DNA of 64,000 bases. Source: Catonia carolina (taxonomy: Eukaryota > Arthropoda > Insecta > Hemiptera > Achilidae). The notes under the pieces were generated by a model. It was given only the letters and a program-made list of their open reading frames with translations. It was not told where the DNA came from and did not search any database. This document shows positions 12,830 through 24,698 of this stretch, piece by piece (position 1 is the first letter of the stretch; each line of letters begins with the position of its first letter). Both the position numbers and the translations under genes were made by a program. The stretch lies in contig JAQMRL010000004.1 in the NCBI GenBank assembly GCA_035578175.1, positions 44,101,401 to 44,165,400 on the forward strand, in the 5' to 3' direction.

Positions 12830-13580
12830 AATAGACATACGAGGACACAGTGTAGGAATAGTTGAAAAAATTTAATACCTAGGTGAATATATTCATCACA
12901 GAATTAAAGAAAAGGTATGCTGAGATGACCGGATCGCTAAACTTAGTGGACAAGTGTCAACACCGAATACATACAATAAAAAATCACTATCAGTAAACAC
13001 AAAAATTAAACATTATAAAACAACTTTCAGAACCAAAATCTAATACGGCAGCGAAACCCTAGCGTGGATAGGCGGGGGAGGAATCAAAGAAACCTGCAGA
13101 AAAGTAGAACGCAGGATACTTGCATAAACAAGAAGCACAAAGTAGACAATCACTACAGACTTTTGCCTAACGATCAAGTCTACAGAGACATAGAACCAAT
13201 ACATTTGTCATGCGCAAGAAACGGTTGTCGTACTTTGGACATATACTAAGATCACCAAACACCAGAGTTTTACGCAGAATAATTGACCATGCAATGAGAA
13301 GAAAAACGGACGCTGGTATCACATACATGTGGCACAAAGAAATCAAAAGGGATTTACAAGAACTTGGACTAACTCACGAAGATCTAATGGAAAAAATCAC
13401 CCAAATACAAACAGGTCATCAAGGACAACAACCATTGGCTTACGACACAGAAAAGAGAGTATAAGTAAAGGGAATTTTCAGAAGCAGCCAAACAGAAGCG
13501 TGCTCAGAACATGAGATAATATCACGCCAAAAAGAGACTGAAAGGTTCCAAATTGACTGAAGTGGTCCATTGTGGCTAAA
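12830..13580 (+). mobile_element. Degenerate LINE, 3' part of reverse transcriptase polyprotein
   Basis: Pieces of a reverse transcriptase C-terminus in shifting frames: KYLGEYIHHRI near 12870, YGSETLAWIG near 13040, then RLSYFGHILRSPNTRVLRRI near 13220 and MWHKEIKRDLQELGLTHEDL near 13330. The 3' part is closely related to the relic at 42715-43205, including the final GTGG-CATTGTGGCTAAAC-type end. Several stops make it a pseudogene. Confidence 0.7.
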
Positions 13581-13879
13581 CAAGCACTAAAAAAAAATTT
13601 ATTATCATAAAATTGTTTAAGTTAATTTTTAAAACTGTGAAAGATCTTTTAAATGACAGTACGCGTAACTAATCAATAGGGGTTAACATTGTACAAGTAC
13701 AGCTGAAAAAGTAACAGTACAAAAATTTTGACTAAATCATTCACATAAAATTAAACACAAAAATCTGTAAAAATAATTCTAAAGAAAACATCTTATTTAT
13801 TTACAAAAATATATTTCTTATGTGCTTTGAATACAAAAATGTTAATTTTTTTCTTTCGGGTCCTGTAGTAGGTCGTAAC
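13581..13879. other. No feature recognised
   Basis: AT-rich spacer between a LINE relic and a Rep-A end. Confidence 0.5.
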
Positions 13880-14019
13880 TTAAGTTTTCACACACACGCG
13901 CACGGGCGCACACACACACACAGACCAATCGCTAAAAATAGGTCTTTTGGGTTCAAGGGGTTTGAAAACGTGTATATCCGGTGAAAACTTCTATATATTC
14001 ATATAGGCAAGAGAAAGTA
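13880..14019 (+). repeat. Rep-A, 3' end fragment
   Basis: A CA/CG dinucleotide run, CAGACCAATCGCTAAAAA, then TATATTCATATAGGCAAGAG and AAAGTA: the last about 140 bp of Rep-A. It is 5'-truncated and lacks part of the inner 3' region. Confidence 0.75.
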
Positions 14020-14496
14020 AAAATGTATAATACAGCAAAAATAAATAAATAAAGTTAACTTACATCACGCGTAATGCAATCCCACAAAAATACGAAGATG
14101 ACATTCAATTTGTATAGTTTTTAAGAGATATTTTAAGCGCGATTCAATTCCACGACAGCTTTCAGTCCCATATGACATAAACAACTGTCACTAAGCACTT
14201 CACGGTATGATTTTCTAAAACTCTACCTACAATACTACTGTACATAAAAAATTATAAAGAATAATTGCATTGTTTAGACATATTTACTGTTCTATGCATT
14301 ATTATATGTAATTCTATTCTTAGCAATTACTGTATGCAGGATTTTTTTATATCTATTTGTTATAAGCATAAAGATATCTTAGCTAATTACAATAATTAAG
14401 TATTATCGATTGCGGCATTAATTGCGTATGGTAATGAACCTGACACTTAAACATGAACAAACTCAACTGGAGTCCTATTCAAAATTAATATCTACT
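14020..14496. other. No feature recognised
   Basis: AT-rich spacer with no coding or repeat match. Confidence 0.5.
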
Positions 14497-14856
14497 ATCG
14501 GTTTCATAATCATAGACACTCGAGTTTGAACCCTTGCATCTCCCAAACTATAAGTCGGATTTTAAGATACGTTACATCAAAAATTAGCTCATTTTATTCT
14601 GTGTTCACCCTTAACAGTTATTTATTTTTAATGTAGTTTAAAAATTGCCATATCGAGGTTGGAAGGCAAAAAACCCGGTCTTTTTATCTTCCAACCTCGA
14701 TATGGCAATTTTTAAACAACATTAAAAATATAGGATCATTATAGGACAACGCAGAGTAAAATGAGCTAAATTTTTATGTAAATATGTAGAAATCCGACTC
14801 AAAGTTTTGGAGATGCAAGGGTTCAAACTCGGGTGTCTGTGATTATGAAACTGATA
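14497..14856. repeat. Near-perfect 360-bp hairpin element
   Basis: Left arm about 14497-14665 and right arm about 14688-14856 are inverted copies, about 168 bp each, around a loop of roughly 22 bp. The arms meet at CGAGGTTGGAAG and CTTCCAACCTCG. The outer parts read CATAGACACTCGAGTTTGAA and its complement. A single arm recurs at 54776-54950, so this is a dispersed element whose copy here is a head-to-head dimer. Confidence 0.85.
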
Positions 14857-15446
14857 ATAAGCATACATATCAAAAATACAGCAACAAACAGCGATCAATT
14901 TGGATGGTTGTCAATAATTGGAAAAAAATATTATGGAGATATGAACAGATTTATTTAAATATGTCTAGCGTTTGAAATTCAAGAAAGCTGAAGTAATAAA
15001 TATTTAATTTTTACTTAAAAAATAGCTAATGATCTTTAAAAAATTTAATTTAATTTTATATTTAAAAAATATGTTTAGGATTTTAAAATTAATAAATAAA
15101 ATGAATTTTAAAATTCATTCAAAATTTATGTTCTAGCAAAAGAAAAATTGTTAAAATTTTAGAAGTGCTTGAATCGAAACTTAACATCTTGTACCAACTC
15201 TCAATTTAAACTGAATAATTCATTTAAAATAAAACAGATTGACAATCAGAATTCTAAATAATAATGTTTTTTACGTCTGACTGTTCTGCAATTTCTGCTA
15301 ATGCAGACGGTGGACAATGATGATACAGAAAATGAGTGATGAAAAAATGCCAGACCTGACCGGGAAAAGAATAATTTTAAATACATTTAAAAAATTAATT
15401 GAACGATTACAATAAATTTTAACCATTAAATATTGAGTATACCCAC
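14857..15446. other. No feature recognised
   Basis: AT-rich spacer between the hairpin element and a tRNA-derived SINE. Confidence 0.5.
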
Positions 15447-16018
15447 CAGGGGTTGGTCTAGTGTGGTCGCCACGAGTCAGCTGTTAAACAGCTGATTTTC
15501 GAAGACTTAAGGTTCATGGTTCGAATCCTAGTAAAGGCAGTTACTTATATACCGGTTTAAATACTACACTATTTTTCAAAGCTATTGAGCTCTAAACGTA
15601 TGCATTGTCCCCCACCCACTTTATAGCCAGCCAATGGACTTGCCAGAAACGTTACCAATACTTGCTCTCGTAGCTCTGTTATATATTTCGTCAGCCATTT
15701 TTTTGATCTTTCAATAACAATTATAACCTACAAACATACAATCAGCTGATTATATTATAAAGTATTGCATGTTAACGCGCTCTATAATCGATGTGTTCAG
15801 TACAGGATGCAAGATGAGAGTGAACTATTGCGGCTCTTATACGCATGCACGCGTAATGTTTGTCAGGTACAATCTGACAACGCAGGCAAACGTTTTGATT
15901 GGTCTAAACGTGTGGAACAGCAGAGCTCATCAACCGTGAAAAGCATATTAGATAGTAATTACCGGTGTATTTTTATTGTTGGGGTTAAATTAACCATACC
16001 TCTCAAGAATGGTCGGTC
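15447..16018 (+). mobile_element. tRNA-derived SINE split by an insertion
   Basis: The head has Pol III box A-like GGTTGGTCTAGTGTGG and box B-like GGTTCGAATCC, followed by TAGTAAAGGCAGTTA. The tail (ACCGGTGTATTTTTATTG, TTAACCATACCTCTCAAGAA) resumes near 15955. This head and tail resemble a SINE common in insect genomes. The 375 bp between (about 15571-15944) appear to be a foreign insertion of unknown type. It is not a tRNA gene: no acceptor stem can form. Confidence 0.6.
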
Positions 16019-16023
16019 TGAGA

Positions 16024-16026
<3 letters not shown>

Positions 16027-16090
<64 letters not shown>
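16027..16090. repeat. (GT)n microsatellite
   Basis: About 64 bp of pure GT repeat at the junction of the SINE tail and a reversed Rep-A copy. It corresponds to the CA run inside Rep-A, expanded. Confidence 0.95.
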
Positions 16091-16093
<3 letters not shown>

Positions 16094-16879
16094 AGTACCT
16101 CAAGAACGGAACATCGAACGAAGTTAAAACTTGGGACTTAAATTAGGTACTATTAGAGGACTCGACACGAAAATTTTCATCAAAATCGGTCAACCGGAAG
16201 CAGTAAATTATTCGTGTAAATTTTTACTTTTTTGCAATTTTCTCGAAAACGGCTCCTACGATTTTTTTAAAAAAATCACCCATTTACTACATTTTTTATA
16301 CTCTACAAGAAAAGGTAGGCGCCATGCATGCTGAAATTCTTACGGAGGCTGTCCTCTCGTAGAAAAAATGTTTTTTTTAAGATTGCGGCCTTAATGTAAA
16401 TTTTAGGGCTAAAGTGTATATTATAAAAGTTGTAGAAGATTTAAAAATCTACAACTATTGTTTCAACCAATTTTTTGAATAACACTTAGTTTAACCTAGT
16501 AATTTGTGATTTCTGTTTTTTTTTTCATGAAAATTTGTAAAAAATGGTTTTTAAAGATTTCAGCCTTAGTATGCATTTTACGAAAAAAGTGTATATAATC
16601 AAATTTATAGAAAATAGAAAGATCTACTACTTTTATTTTAAGAATTTTTCTCTACAGAGCCTAGTTTAGCGGGAAAGAGTGATTTTCTTTAAGAGAAGAG
16701 AGTTATTAAGCCAAACTAAGGTTGATTTGCTTTTTGCGTGTTTCACTCATGATTAAAATAAGGTTATGTTTTTGAAATTAGATTTTTAGTTTATTTCTAA
16801 CGTTTTATTACTAATATTAGGTTACACTGGTCACTATTTACAATGGCAAGTGAAAGTTGTGTGAGTATTTCACACCAGA
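16091..16879 (-). repeat. Rep-A copy, reverse orientation, missing its 3' end
   Basis: Reads from the inner region (CTCGACACGAAAATTTTCAT, TCGGTCAACCGGAAG) through several TTGTAGAT and CCTAGTTTAGCG blocks to GTATTTCACACCAGA, the complement of the Rep-A 5' end. The terminal part beyond the GT tract is absent. Confidence 0.8.
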
Positions 16880-17193
16880 TTTTTTTCATATTTATCAGGA
16901 TGGATTATGGTAAGTTACTAAGAGACTTAGGTGATTTCCTATTGACATAATTTGCAATACGTGACCTTCATATTGAAACAAGCCAAGACGCAACGAATTC
17001 CGTATTATAGATGGATCTCTCTCTCCTCCCAATAACTACTATGATCATCGACTACGCGTAATAAGAAGTTCCGGGATAATGTACCCGCATATACTATTAA
17101 ATAAACAACAACTTTTCCCCATGGTGGACAATTAAAGTGTTAGACACACTGGTAAAGTATTTATTTGTAAACTCGACCTTTGACCCTTTTTTA

Positions 17194-18117
17194 TTATCTC
17201 TTGCCTATATAAATATATACAGTATAAAGAAAAGTATTGTTGTCATGTAGATTTTTCGATATCGAGTTTTCACCGGACGTTTTCAGACCCCTGAACACAA
17301 AAAACATGTTTTTAGCGACTGGTCCGTGTTGTGTGAACAGAATATCTCAAGAATGGAAAATCGTTCGAAGTTGAAACTTAAATTAGGTACTACTATAGGA
17401 CCCGACACGAACATTTTATTAAAATCGAAAGTTTTTGAAAGAAACTACTATGGAAGTACTAGTTAATTTCTTATAGTATTCACTTGTTAGCGTTTTTCTC
17501 AATTATGGCTCCAACGATTTTTTTTTTAATCGCCTTCATTTATTACATTTTTTATGCTCTAAAAGGTAGGGTAGGCGCCATGCCTGCTGAAATTCTTGGA
17601 GAGGCTGAGATCTCGTAGAAAAGAAATGTTTTTTTTTTTAAGATTACGGCCTTAATATGCTTTTAAGCGCAAAAGTGTATTTTACTCTGTGAAATTTTAC
17701 TCCAAATACTATTAAGAGTTTTGTACAACGCTTAGTTCAAATGTAATTAGCGTTTTTCTGTTTGTTTTTTTTTCATTAAATTCTGTAAAAAATTGGATTT
17801 TTTAAGATTGCGGCCTTAGTATGCATTTTACGACAAAATTGTATATAATCAAATTTATAAGAAAATAAAAAGATCTAAAACTTCAATTTTTAGCATTTTT
17901 CTTTACAGAGTGTACTTTAGCGTCAAAGAGTAATTTTCGTGTTATTAAGCCAAACTAAGGTTGATTTTCATTTTGCGTCTTTCATTCATGATTAAAGTTA
18001 GGTTATGTTTTTGTGGTTATTTTCTTTTGTTTACTTCTAATGTTTTATTACTAATGTTAGGTTATATTATTCATTTTTGCACAGGCAAGAGAAAGTTGGG
18101 TGAGTGTTTCACACCAA
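17194..18117 (-). repeat. Rep-A copy, reverse orientation, full length
   Basis: Starts with TTATCTCTTGCC and ends GTGTTTCACACCAAA. It has all internal blocks: TCACCGGACGTTTTCAGA, GACCCGACACGAACATTT, GTGTACTTTAGCGTCA. No long open frame, so it is non-autonomous. The interval 16880-17193 holds nothing recognised. Confidence 0.85.
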
Positions 18118-18823
18118 ATTTTTGGAAATAGTTTGTTAAATATTAATATTCGCGATTTACGTTAACTATTTATGTTAAAGAATGAGATTTCTCGGTCGAA
18201 TTTGGTCTCGGCTCTCATTGAACTAATTCCGGTCAACCTTTTTTTAAAATTCAGCTCTCAACATGCAGATATTTGCTAATAAATAAATAAATATATAAAT
18301 AATATAATATAAAAATATATAACTAAATTAAAAAAATTTTCAAATTAATTTTACCAGACACTTCGATTTACACGTTATTTATTGTAATGTATAATGAACT
18401 TTAAATACGTACATACACTTGTTAAAGTAAATAGTTAAACAGTATTTTATCATTCAACACTAATAAACTTCGGCGTTATCATTAACAAACGGAAATGGGA
18501 GGAAAAATACAAATTACGAAAACTGTTATATTCAATTACTTCAGCTGACAAAAAATAAATTGTAATATTTTTATTATCCTAATAACGATATTATGTAGTA
18601 TACAGTATGAAATTAAAATTGGTAAAACATTCATACCTTTTTTACTTTTTTTACTTTTAAGCAACATCTGAGAAAACAAAACATTTTAATTACTGTACGT
18701 CTATTTGCGCATTACGGGTAAATAAGGGAAACTACTTTTAGCAACAAATACTGTTTGCTTCTTCCAGTAAAATACAGTTTAAAAACTTCACCACGTATTA
18801 TAATTCTAAAAGTAATTTTGTTT
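18118..18823. other. No feature recognised
   Basis: Very AT-rich spacer. Confidence 0.5.
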
Positions 18824-19200
18824 GCCCATAACAGATAGGAGAGTGTTATATTATTTGCACTTAATCTATTTGTTCCAGAGCTACAAAAAATAGTTCTGTT
18901 TCATATCACATGGTCAGCCAATTAAATGACTGGAATATTTAAGAACAGATGGGGTAAAAGTGTAAAAGACACTAATCAGAGTTATCTCCCCTAAAAGTAA
19001 TGAATTTTATTATACTTCCAGACCCTGTGGTAAATGAAGTGAAAGTGCCATTTGCAGGCAGGAAAACACGTGCTTTTTAATGGCCCTGGCATGCTGATAA
19101 ACATAGTTTTCAACTCAGTGAGGAAGGCATTGGTAAACCAACTCACTCCTCGTTTTACTTAGTAAAACCAGCATTCTGGCTGATTACCTAAACAACAACA
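18824..19200 (+). mobile_element. SINE-2 copy
   Basis: Starts GCCCATAACAGA and ends in CAACAACA. Shared blocks are TGACTGGAATATTTAAGAAC, CCAGACCCTGTGGTAAATGA and ACTCCTCGTTTTACTTAGTA. The CAA-type tail and dispersed distribution suggest a SINE or the 3' part of a LINE. I cannot see a clear tRNA-like head. Confidence 0.65.
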
Positions 19201-19373
19201 GTAATTTCTATTTACCCAAATATGTTTACAACCAAATTATGCAACGCAACCTATCCGAGACTAATAATTATCTACTAGTTTTTAATACACGTGACATAAA
19301 TTATTGTCCTTAAAGAAAACAGTTCCTTATTCATAGATTTTAAAGTGAACTATACCGATTATTTAACACGATT

Positions 19374-19769
19374 TCCCATAAGAGGCGAGCGGAGTGTTAA
19401 ATTATCTGCACTCAATCTGTTAGTTAAAGGGCCACAAACAATACTTCTGTTTCTTTTCATAAGGTCACCCAATTACATGACTGAAACACATTGAAGAACA
19501 GAAGAGGTAGAGGTGTAAAAGACACTAATCAGAGTTATTTCCTCTGAAACTAATGTATTTCATTATTTACCCAGACCTTGTGATGAATGAAGTGAAGGTG
19601 TCATTGCAAAGTGGAAAGTAAGATGCTTTTCAGAAGGCCTGGCATGATGATAAGCATACTTTTCCACTCAGTGAAGAAAACAAAAATAAAACCACCTCAC
19701 TCCTCGTTTTACTTAGTAAAGCCTCTAGAGGTTCAAACCAGCCTTTTGGCTGATGAACTAAACAACACA
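19374..19769 (+). mobile_element. SINE-2 copy
   Basis: Second copy about 170 bp after the first, same orientation and blocks, ending GAACTAAACAACACA. The ORF overlapping its end is not a gene. Confidence 0.65.
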
Positions 19770-20959
19770 TTTAACAAGAAGGAATTTGTTAAAATTATTT
19801 TTAACATGAATAAACTAGTAATACGGTTGTTGCCGTTTATGTTAAAGAAATTCAACAACAATAGAAAAAAAAATTTGGAAAAATGAACAGGAAGCAGAAA
19901 ATATGAGGTAATGAAGCAGAAAAAGAAGAAGAAGAAAGAGGAAAAAAGAAGAAAGGATACGTTTAGGTATTTGTGCTCCAATAACATATTTTTTATATAT
20001 TATTAAAAACCACGTGTAGAAATTATTGACGTCAATAAGCGAGTTTTTGTATCTTTACAAAAAAAAAATAACACAATAGAAAAAGTAATGTCCATTGTAA
20101 AAACTGCTCTTCATCGTTTTCCACTTAATAAAAGTTCTATTATTTGCTGATGATTGATCACTGAAATTTATCTTTGACCTTTTGTACTATAGCAATTATA
20201 GCATGGCATAAATATATCACAATGAAGACATGTTCATTTATTAATTGGCAATTTTTTTTAATAAAATCGGATTTCCCACAATTTCCACTGTAATAACAAC
20301 AAATAATAATACATTTAAAAAAGTACAACTAAACTTTGAATAAAAAAATGAGAACATAAGCATGACAAACATATTTATTTAGCCTACAATTTATACCGTA
20401 AGGTATTTTTCACAAGTAAACCGTAAGTGCAATACATGAAACAAGCATTACATCTAGAAAAAACGAGAAACACGCTCTATACACATTTCTCTCACTTAGC
20501 TCTCCATTATATCGCCTGCTTTCTAAAAAATATACGAGAAAAAATTAAATTAAATTTAAGGGTGAAATGCAAAAATGAGTAGTAAATGTCAGAAGGGATA
20601 TCATAGAAGTGAAGGAAAATAAAATTCAGGGTCCGGAAAACTAACTCAGGAAATCGTCGTCTCTAGCAAATTGGAGTGATGATGCTTAATGACACACACT
20701 TTCTCTCTCATGTAACCTATAATATAGAAATTCATCAAGATAATTTTCTTAGCCACTCGCACTACAGCTCAGCATTTAACCTACAAGCGGTGCACCTGTT
20801 AAGAATAACTAACCCTATAGGAAAACCGAGTCAGTGAGCCGATTAGTATTGAGTGGAATGGGGATTGACATTCGGTTAACCTCTGCAACGTTTTGAACTG
20901 GTAGTACACTACCAGTTGTAGCGATCAGGGAAAAAACATGTTCTTACGTTTTTCACAAC
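19770..20959. other. No feature recognised
   Basis: AT-rich spacer with a purine-rich (AAG)n-like stretch near 19918-19945 and a small palindrome CTGGTAGTACACTACCAG near 20898. Confidence 0.5.
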
Positions 20960-22720
20960 GTGAAACCTTTTGATTAGATGAAGCACAATGAGTAGCTTGA
21001 AATTCTATCTGACGTTGGATTATATTCAAAAGACATCAACTAATCAAAAACTTTTATTGGTACCATATGGCAGCATTAGTTAAAAGTAAATGAAAGGATT
21101 ATAGATTATGTTTCTATAAAAAGGGGGTACTGCAAGGTTGTGTTCTTTCACCATTTCTGTTTAACTTGTACTCAGACCTAATATTTAAGCAAGCCTTTTA
21201 TAATCCCTTCAATGGGATTAAGCTGATAGGAATACTTCTTAACATATGTTGATGATAGTCATTTTTGCAGATTCAGCAGAGGGGCTTCAGCGCTTGATGA
21301 ATACAGGTTCCGAAGAAGGAAAGGCTCTTGGTCTAAAATTTAGCCCACTGAAAACTAAGGTGATAGTGGTCAATAAGGTTCCTCACACTCGACGCGAATT
21401 AAATATTAAAAATCAATGTATTGAGTAGGTTTAGAAATTTAAGTATTCAGGAAGTATGATTGCAGCAGATCTGGAGCCAGCTATAGAAGTGGAAGCTCGT
21501 ATTGAAATAGCTAGGTTAGCATTAATTATGGTCATTAATTATGTTTATGGTGGTCAATAAGGAAAACATCACCAAGGCCAACCTTTATGTCCACGACCAA
21601 CCTATAGAAAGGGTGACACAGACAACGTATTTGGGCACCATGATAAATGAACAGTGGGATAACACTCAGGAGATCAGGTGCAGAATCGGGAAAGCACGAG
21701 CTGCCTTCAACAGTATGAGCAAGTTTTTCAAATGCCATGATTTGCATTTAGACATCAAGATGCGCATGCTCAGATGTTATATATTTTCGATCTTGTTGTA
21801 CGGCGTCGAATCATGGACACTCAACGCGGCTATCACGAAGAAGCTGGAAGCCTTTGAAATGTGGTTATATCGCAGAATGTTGCGAATATCATGGAGGGAC
21901 CGCATTTCAAACATCCAAGTCCTTCAAAGAATGAAGAAAGAGAAGGAAATCATGGATACTGTCAAGATTCGGAAGTTGCAGTACTTTGGCCATATTATGA
22001 GGAACGAGGGAAGGTATGCTCTGCTTCAAACCATAATACAGGGGAAGGTGAGTGGAAGGCGAGGACCGGGGCGTAGGAGAGTATCCTGGCTGCAGAATCT
22101 GAGGACGTGGTGTGGGAAGACCTCCAGCGAGTTGTTCAGAATAGCGACAGACAAAGTAAAAATAGCCTTGCTGATCTCAAACATCCGAAACGGATATGCA
22201 GCATGAGAAGAAGCAGGTTAGCATTCATTAACAAGAAGCATCTGCTTGTTGGCAATACAATTTCACTTCCTATAAGAAATATGTTTGTAAAGACATACTT
22301 CTACTCTGTCCTGCTATACGGTATGGAAACATGAACTTTTGATTATGCAGTCCATGCATCGTTTAGAAGCTTTCGAGATGAAGGTGTTTAGACGAATCTT
22401 CCGGATTTAGTGAACCATGTCATGTTACCAATGTCGATCTTTTGAGACGTATGGATGAACACCGTGAGTTGATGGGCATAATCAAAAGTAGAGATTGACT
22501 ACCTGGGTCGTTTATACAAGGGTGATAATTATTGAGTTTTTCAGACTGATTCTCGAGGGATAAAGTTGAGGGCAAGCGCACGTCTGCGCGAAGGAAGTGC
22601 TCCTGGTTGAAGAACATTAGAGAGTGGACAAACTTAAGTACGCACTCTTTGAGAGTGAATCATGATAGAGAGCGATTTGCAAGTATTGTGGTAAATCTTT
22701 AGGAACAGAGCCGGTACCAT
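20960..22720 (+). mobile_element. LINE-A: degenerate non-LTR retrotransposon, reverse transcriptase to C-terminus
   Basis: Reverse transcriptase blocks on the plus strand: GVLQGCVLSPFLFNLYSDLI near 21126, catalytic TYVDDS at 21243-21260, then TKVIVVNK, KYSGSMIAADLE, and after an interruption FINKKHLLVGN, YSVLLYGMET, and a C-terminal region resembling YLGRLYKGD and SWLKNIREWTN. Many stops and frameshifts. It is interrupted by LINE-B at 21524-22214, flanked by a direct repeat. Confidence 0.8.
21524..22214 (+). mobile_element. LINE-B: 5'-truncated non-LTR retrotransposon nested in LINE-A
   Basis: An intact frame (21541-22206) encodes the C-terminal part of a LINE polyprotein: YLGTMINEQWDNTQEIRCRI, FSILLYGVESWTL, EMWLYRRMLRISWRDRI, RKLQYFGHIMRN, GRRGPGRRRVSWLQNLRTW. 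The catalytic palm (Y/FxDD) is missing. It is flanked by the 11-bp direct repeat AGGTTAGCATT (21513-21523 and 22215-22225), a target-site duplication, so this is a 5'-truncated insertion of about 690 bp. The frame is still open, which suggests a recent event. Related to the insertions at 46001 and 24259. Confidence 0.88.
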
Positions 22721-24084
22721 CAGAAGAATCTCTGCAACCTGAAAGTCCAACCAATCCAGGATGTGTCAGGAAGTTATTGAGTACTGTCCTTGGTCTGGAC
22801 ATGAAGTAAAGACTGTATGCGTAGGCAGAGATTGCAGTATGCGAGAAGCGGAGAACTCTGTGGAAATCTTTATGACTCCCGAAAAAAAACCAAATGTAAC
22901 GGTGAACTCATTTAACATAATTTCTGGGTTAAATATTTTGAACAATTAGTGAATTAAATATTTATATACACCCTGTCACATAAAGCACAATTTTTAAGTA
23001 ATAGATATAACCAACGTATTGTTATAAAAATCTTTAGTAGAAATTTTAAAATTGTTTCTTAGTTTAAAGTTTTTTTTAAAATATGGTAATAGTATATAAC
23101 TTATACTGTCCCATATTAAACGATATATTCATTGTATAGAACTTTTAAAAATACTTAAAAGCAATAAAAACTTTTTAAGAACAAAATATATTTGACAAGT
23201 AAGAAATGCATAGGAGAAAGAAATAACAAAGAAAAAAGTTCATAAAAAATAAATTACACGAGAAGGAAATTTTATACCCAATTTTAATACAAAATTTAAA
23301 AAAGTTTCAGTCAACGATGGCGTAATCAACAGCCGCGGGCAAAACTTTTATTCCATTTTTTCTTTAAGGAAATAAGGTAGAATAAGGAAAAATTGGTAAC
23401 TTCTTTTGTTAAGTGGATAGTAACAAAAAGAAGCAGAATAGAATATTCAAGTTTTCTTCGTACTTTATCTTCATTCAAAACACCTGTGGTGCTTCTTTAT
23501 GTATACAATCAAAGTCTTACTTAGTGTAAGGGAATGAATACTTCACATAAAATTAAAAAATAACGAAAAAATAAATTGTCCTTAAGAAAATGTTATAAAC
23601 ACAATTTACAGTACACACTATGACAAATACGCATTGATAAATTCGTACCATCATTCCACTAAACAGCCAGATAAAATATATGATAAAATATGAACACAGT
23701 AAGCCTTTAAATACTTGTTGACAGAGACTTTCACTACTTACATAAACTGATCAAACATTGTATTTTATACCTTTAAATATACCTACATAAAGATTTTGGT
23801 AGAAGATGTTGGGTAAGCGAGAAGAGGGAAGACCCAGAGACTGGAACTTGCAAGGGTTAATAAGATACAAGGGATTCGATAGGTAAGTAGAAATGAAAAA
23901 AGTCGTTACTGAAAAGAACTCATGGTTGTAGAGATGAGTTAAAGCTTTAAGTGCGCACTGAACACATAAATAAATATTAACATTTTTACCATTCACTCTT
24001 TGTCTGGATTTTTACATTACTGACAACCACAATTTTTTTTACCATAATGTGTGTACATTGCGATCTGTTTAATTTAAGAACAAT
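22721..24084. other. No feature recognised
   Basis: AT-rich spacer after LINE-A. The short open frames here show no domain I recognise. Confidence 0.5.
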
Positions 24085-24698
24085 AAGCAACCGAGGCGAT
24101 TTTTAAAAAATCGTAGGAGCCGTTTTTGAAAAAACTCGCAAAAAAGTGAAAAATGACACGAATAAACTACTACTTCCGGTTGACCGATTTTGATGAAAAT
24201 GTTCGTGTCGGGTTCTCTAGTAGTACCTAACTTAAGTTTCAAGCTCGTACGATGTTCCTTCTTCTTCTTAAAGTTCCATCTCCTATCGGAGGTTGGATAT
24301 CATAATGGCTATGGTCACTTTGCTGGCTGCCGCTCTGAATAGATGCAATGAACTACAGTTGAACCATTCTCTAAGATTCCGCAGCCAGGAGATGCATCTT
24401 CTTCCTACGCCTCTTCTTCCTCGGATCCTTCCCTGCATAATAATTCTCAGCAACTCATATTTTTCTCCTCTGGTTATGTGACCCAAATATTCTAGTTTTC
24501 CTGTTTTTATACTTATGATGTTCCGTTCTTGAGATATTCTGTTCACACACACAAAAACACCAATCACTAAAAACATGTTTTTTTTAGGTTCAAGGGGTCT
24601 GAAAACGTGTAAATCCGGTGAAAACTCGAGTTTGAAAAATCGACAAGAAAATAATAGTCTACTTCCTTCCTACATATTCATATAGGCAAGAGAAAGTA
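24085..24698 (+). repeat. Rep-A, 3' half, with a nested LINE fragment
   Basis: Contains GGCGATTTTTAAAAAATCGT, TTCCGGTTGACCGATTTTGA, the CA run, CCAATCACTAAAAACATG, and the end TATAGGCAAGAGAAAGTA. Interrupted at 24259-24516 by a LINE insertion with a target-site duplication. Confidence 0.8.
24259..24516 (-). mobile_element. 5'-truncated LINE fragment nested in Rep-A
   Basis: Minus-strand frame: KLEYLGHITRGEKYELLRII, GRRCISWLRNLREWF, LFRAAASKVTIAIMISNLR, the C-terminus of the LINE-B-type protein. The 3' tail is a run of AAG triplets (TTCTTCTTCTT on plus). It is flanked by GATGTTCC at 24251-24258 and 24517-24524, a target-site duplication within Rep-A. About 258 bp. Confidence 0.85.

Noticed and set aside
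15436..15545. tRNA-like sequence with boxes A and B
   Set aside because: No pairing acceptor stem; it continues into a SINE body, so it is a SINE head and not a tRNA gene.
15765..16091. 108-aa open frame ending in a Cys-Val run
   Set aside because: The end is a translated GT microsatellite.
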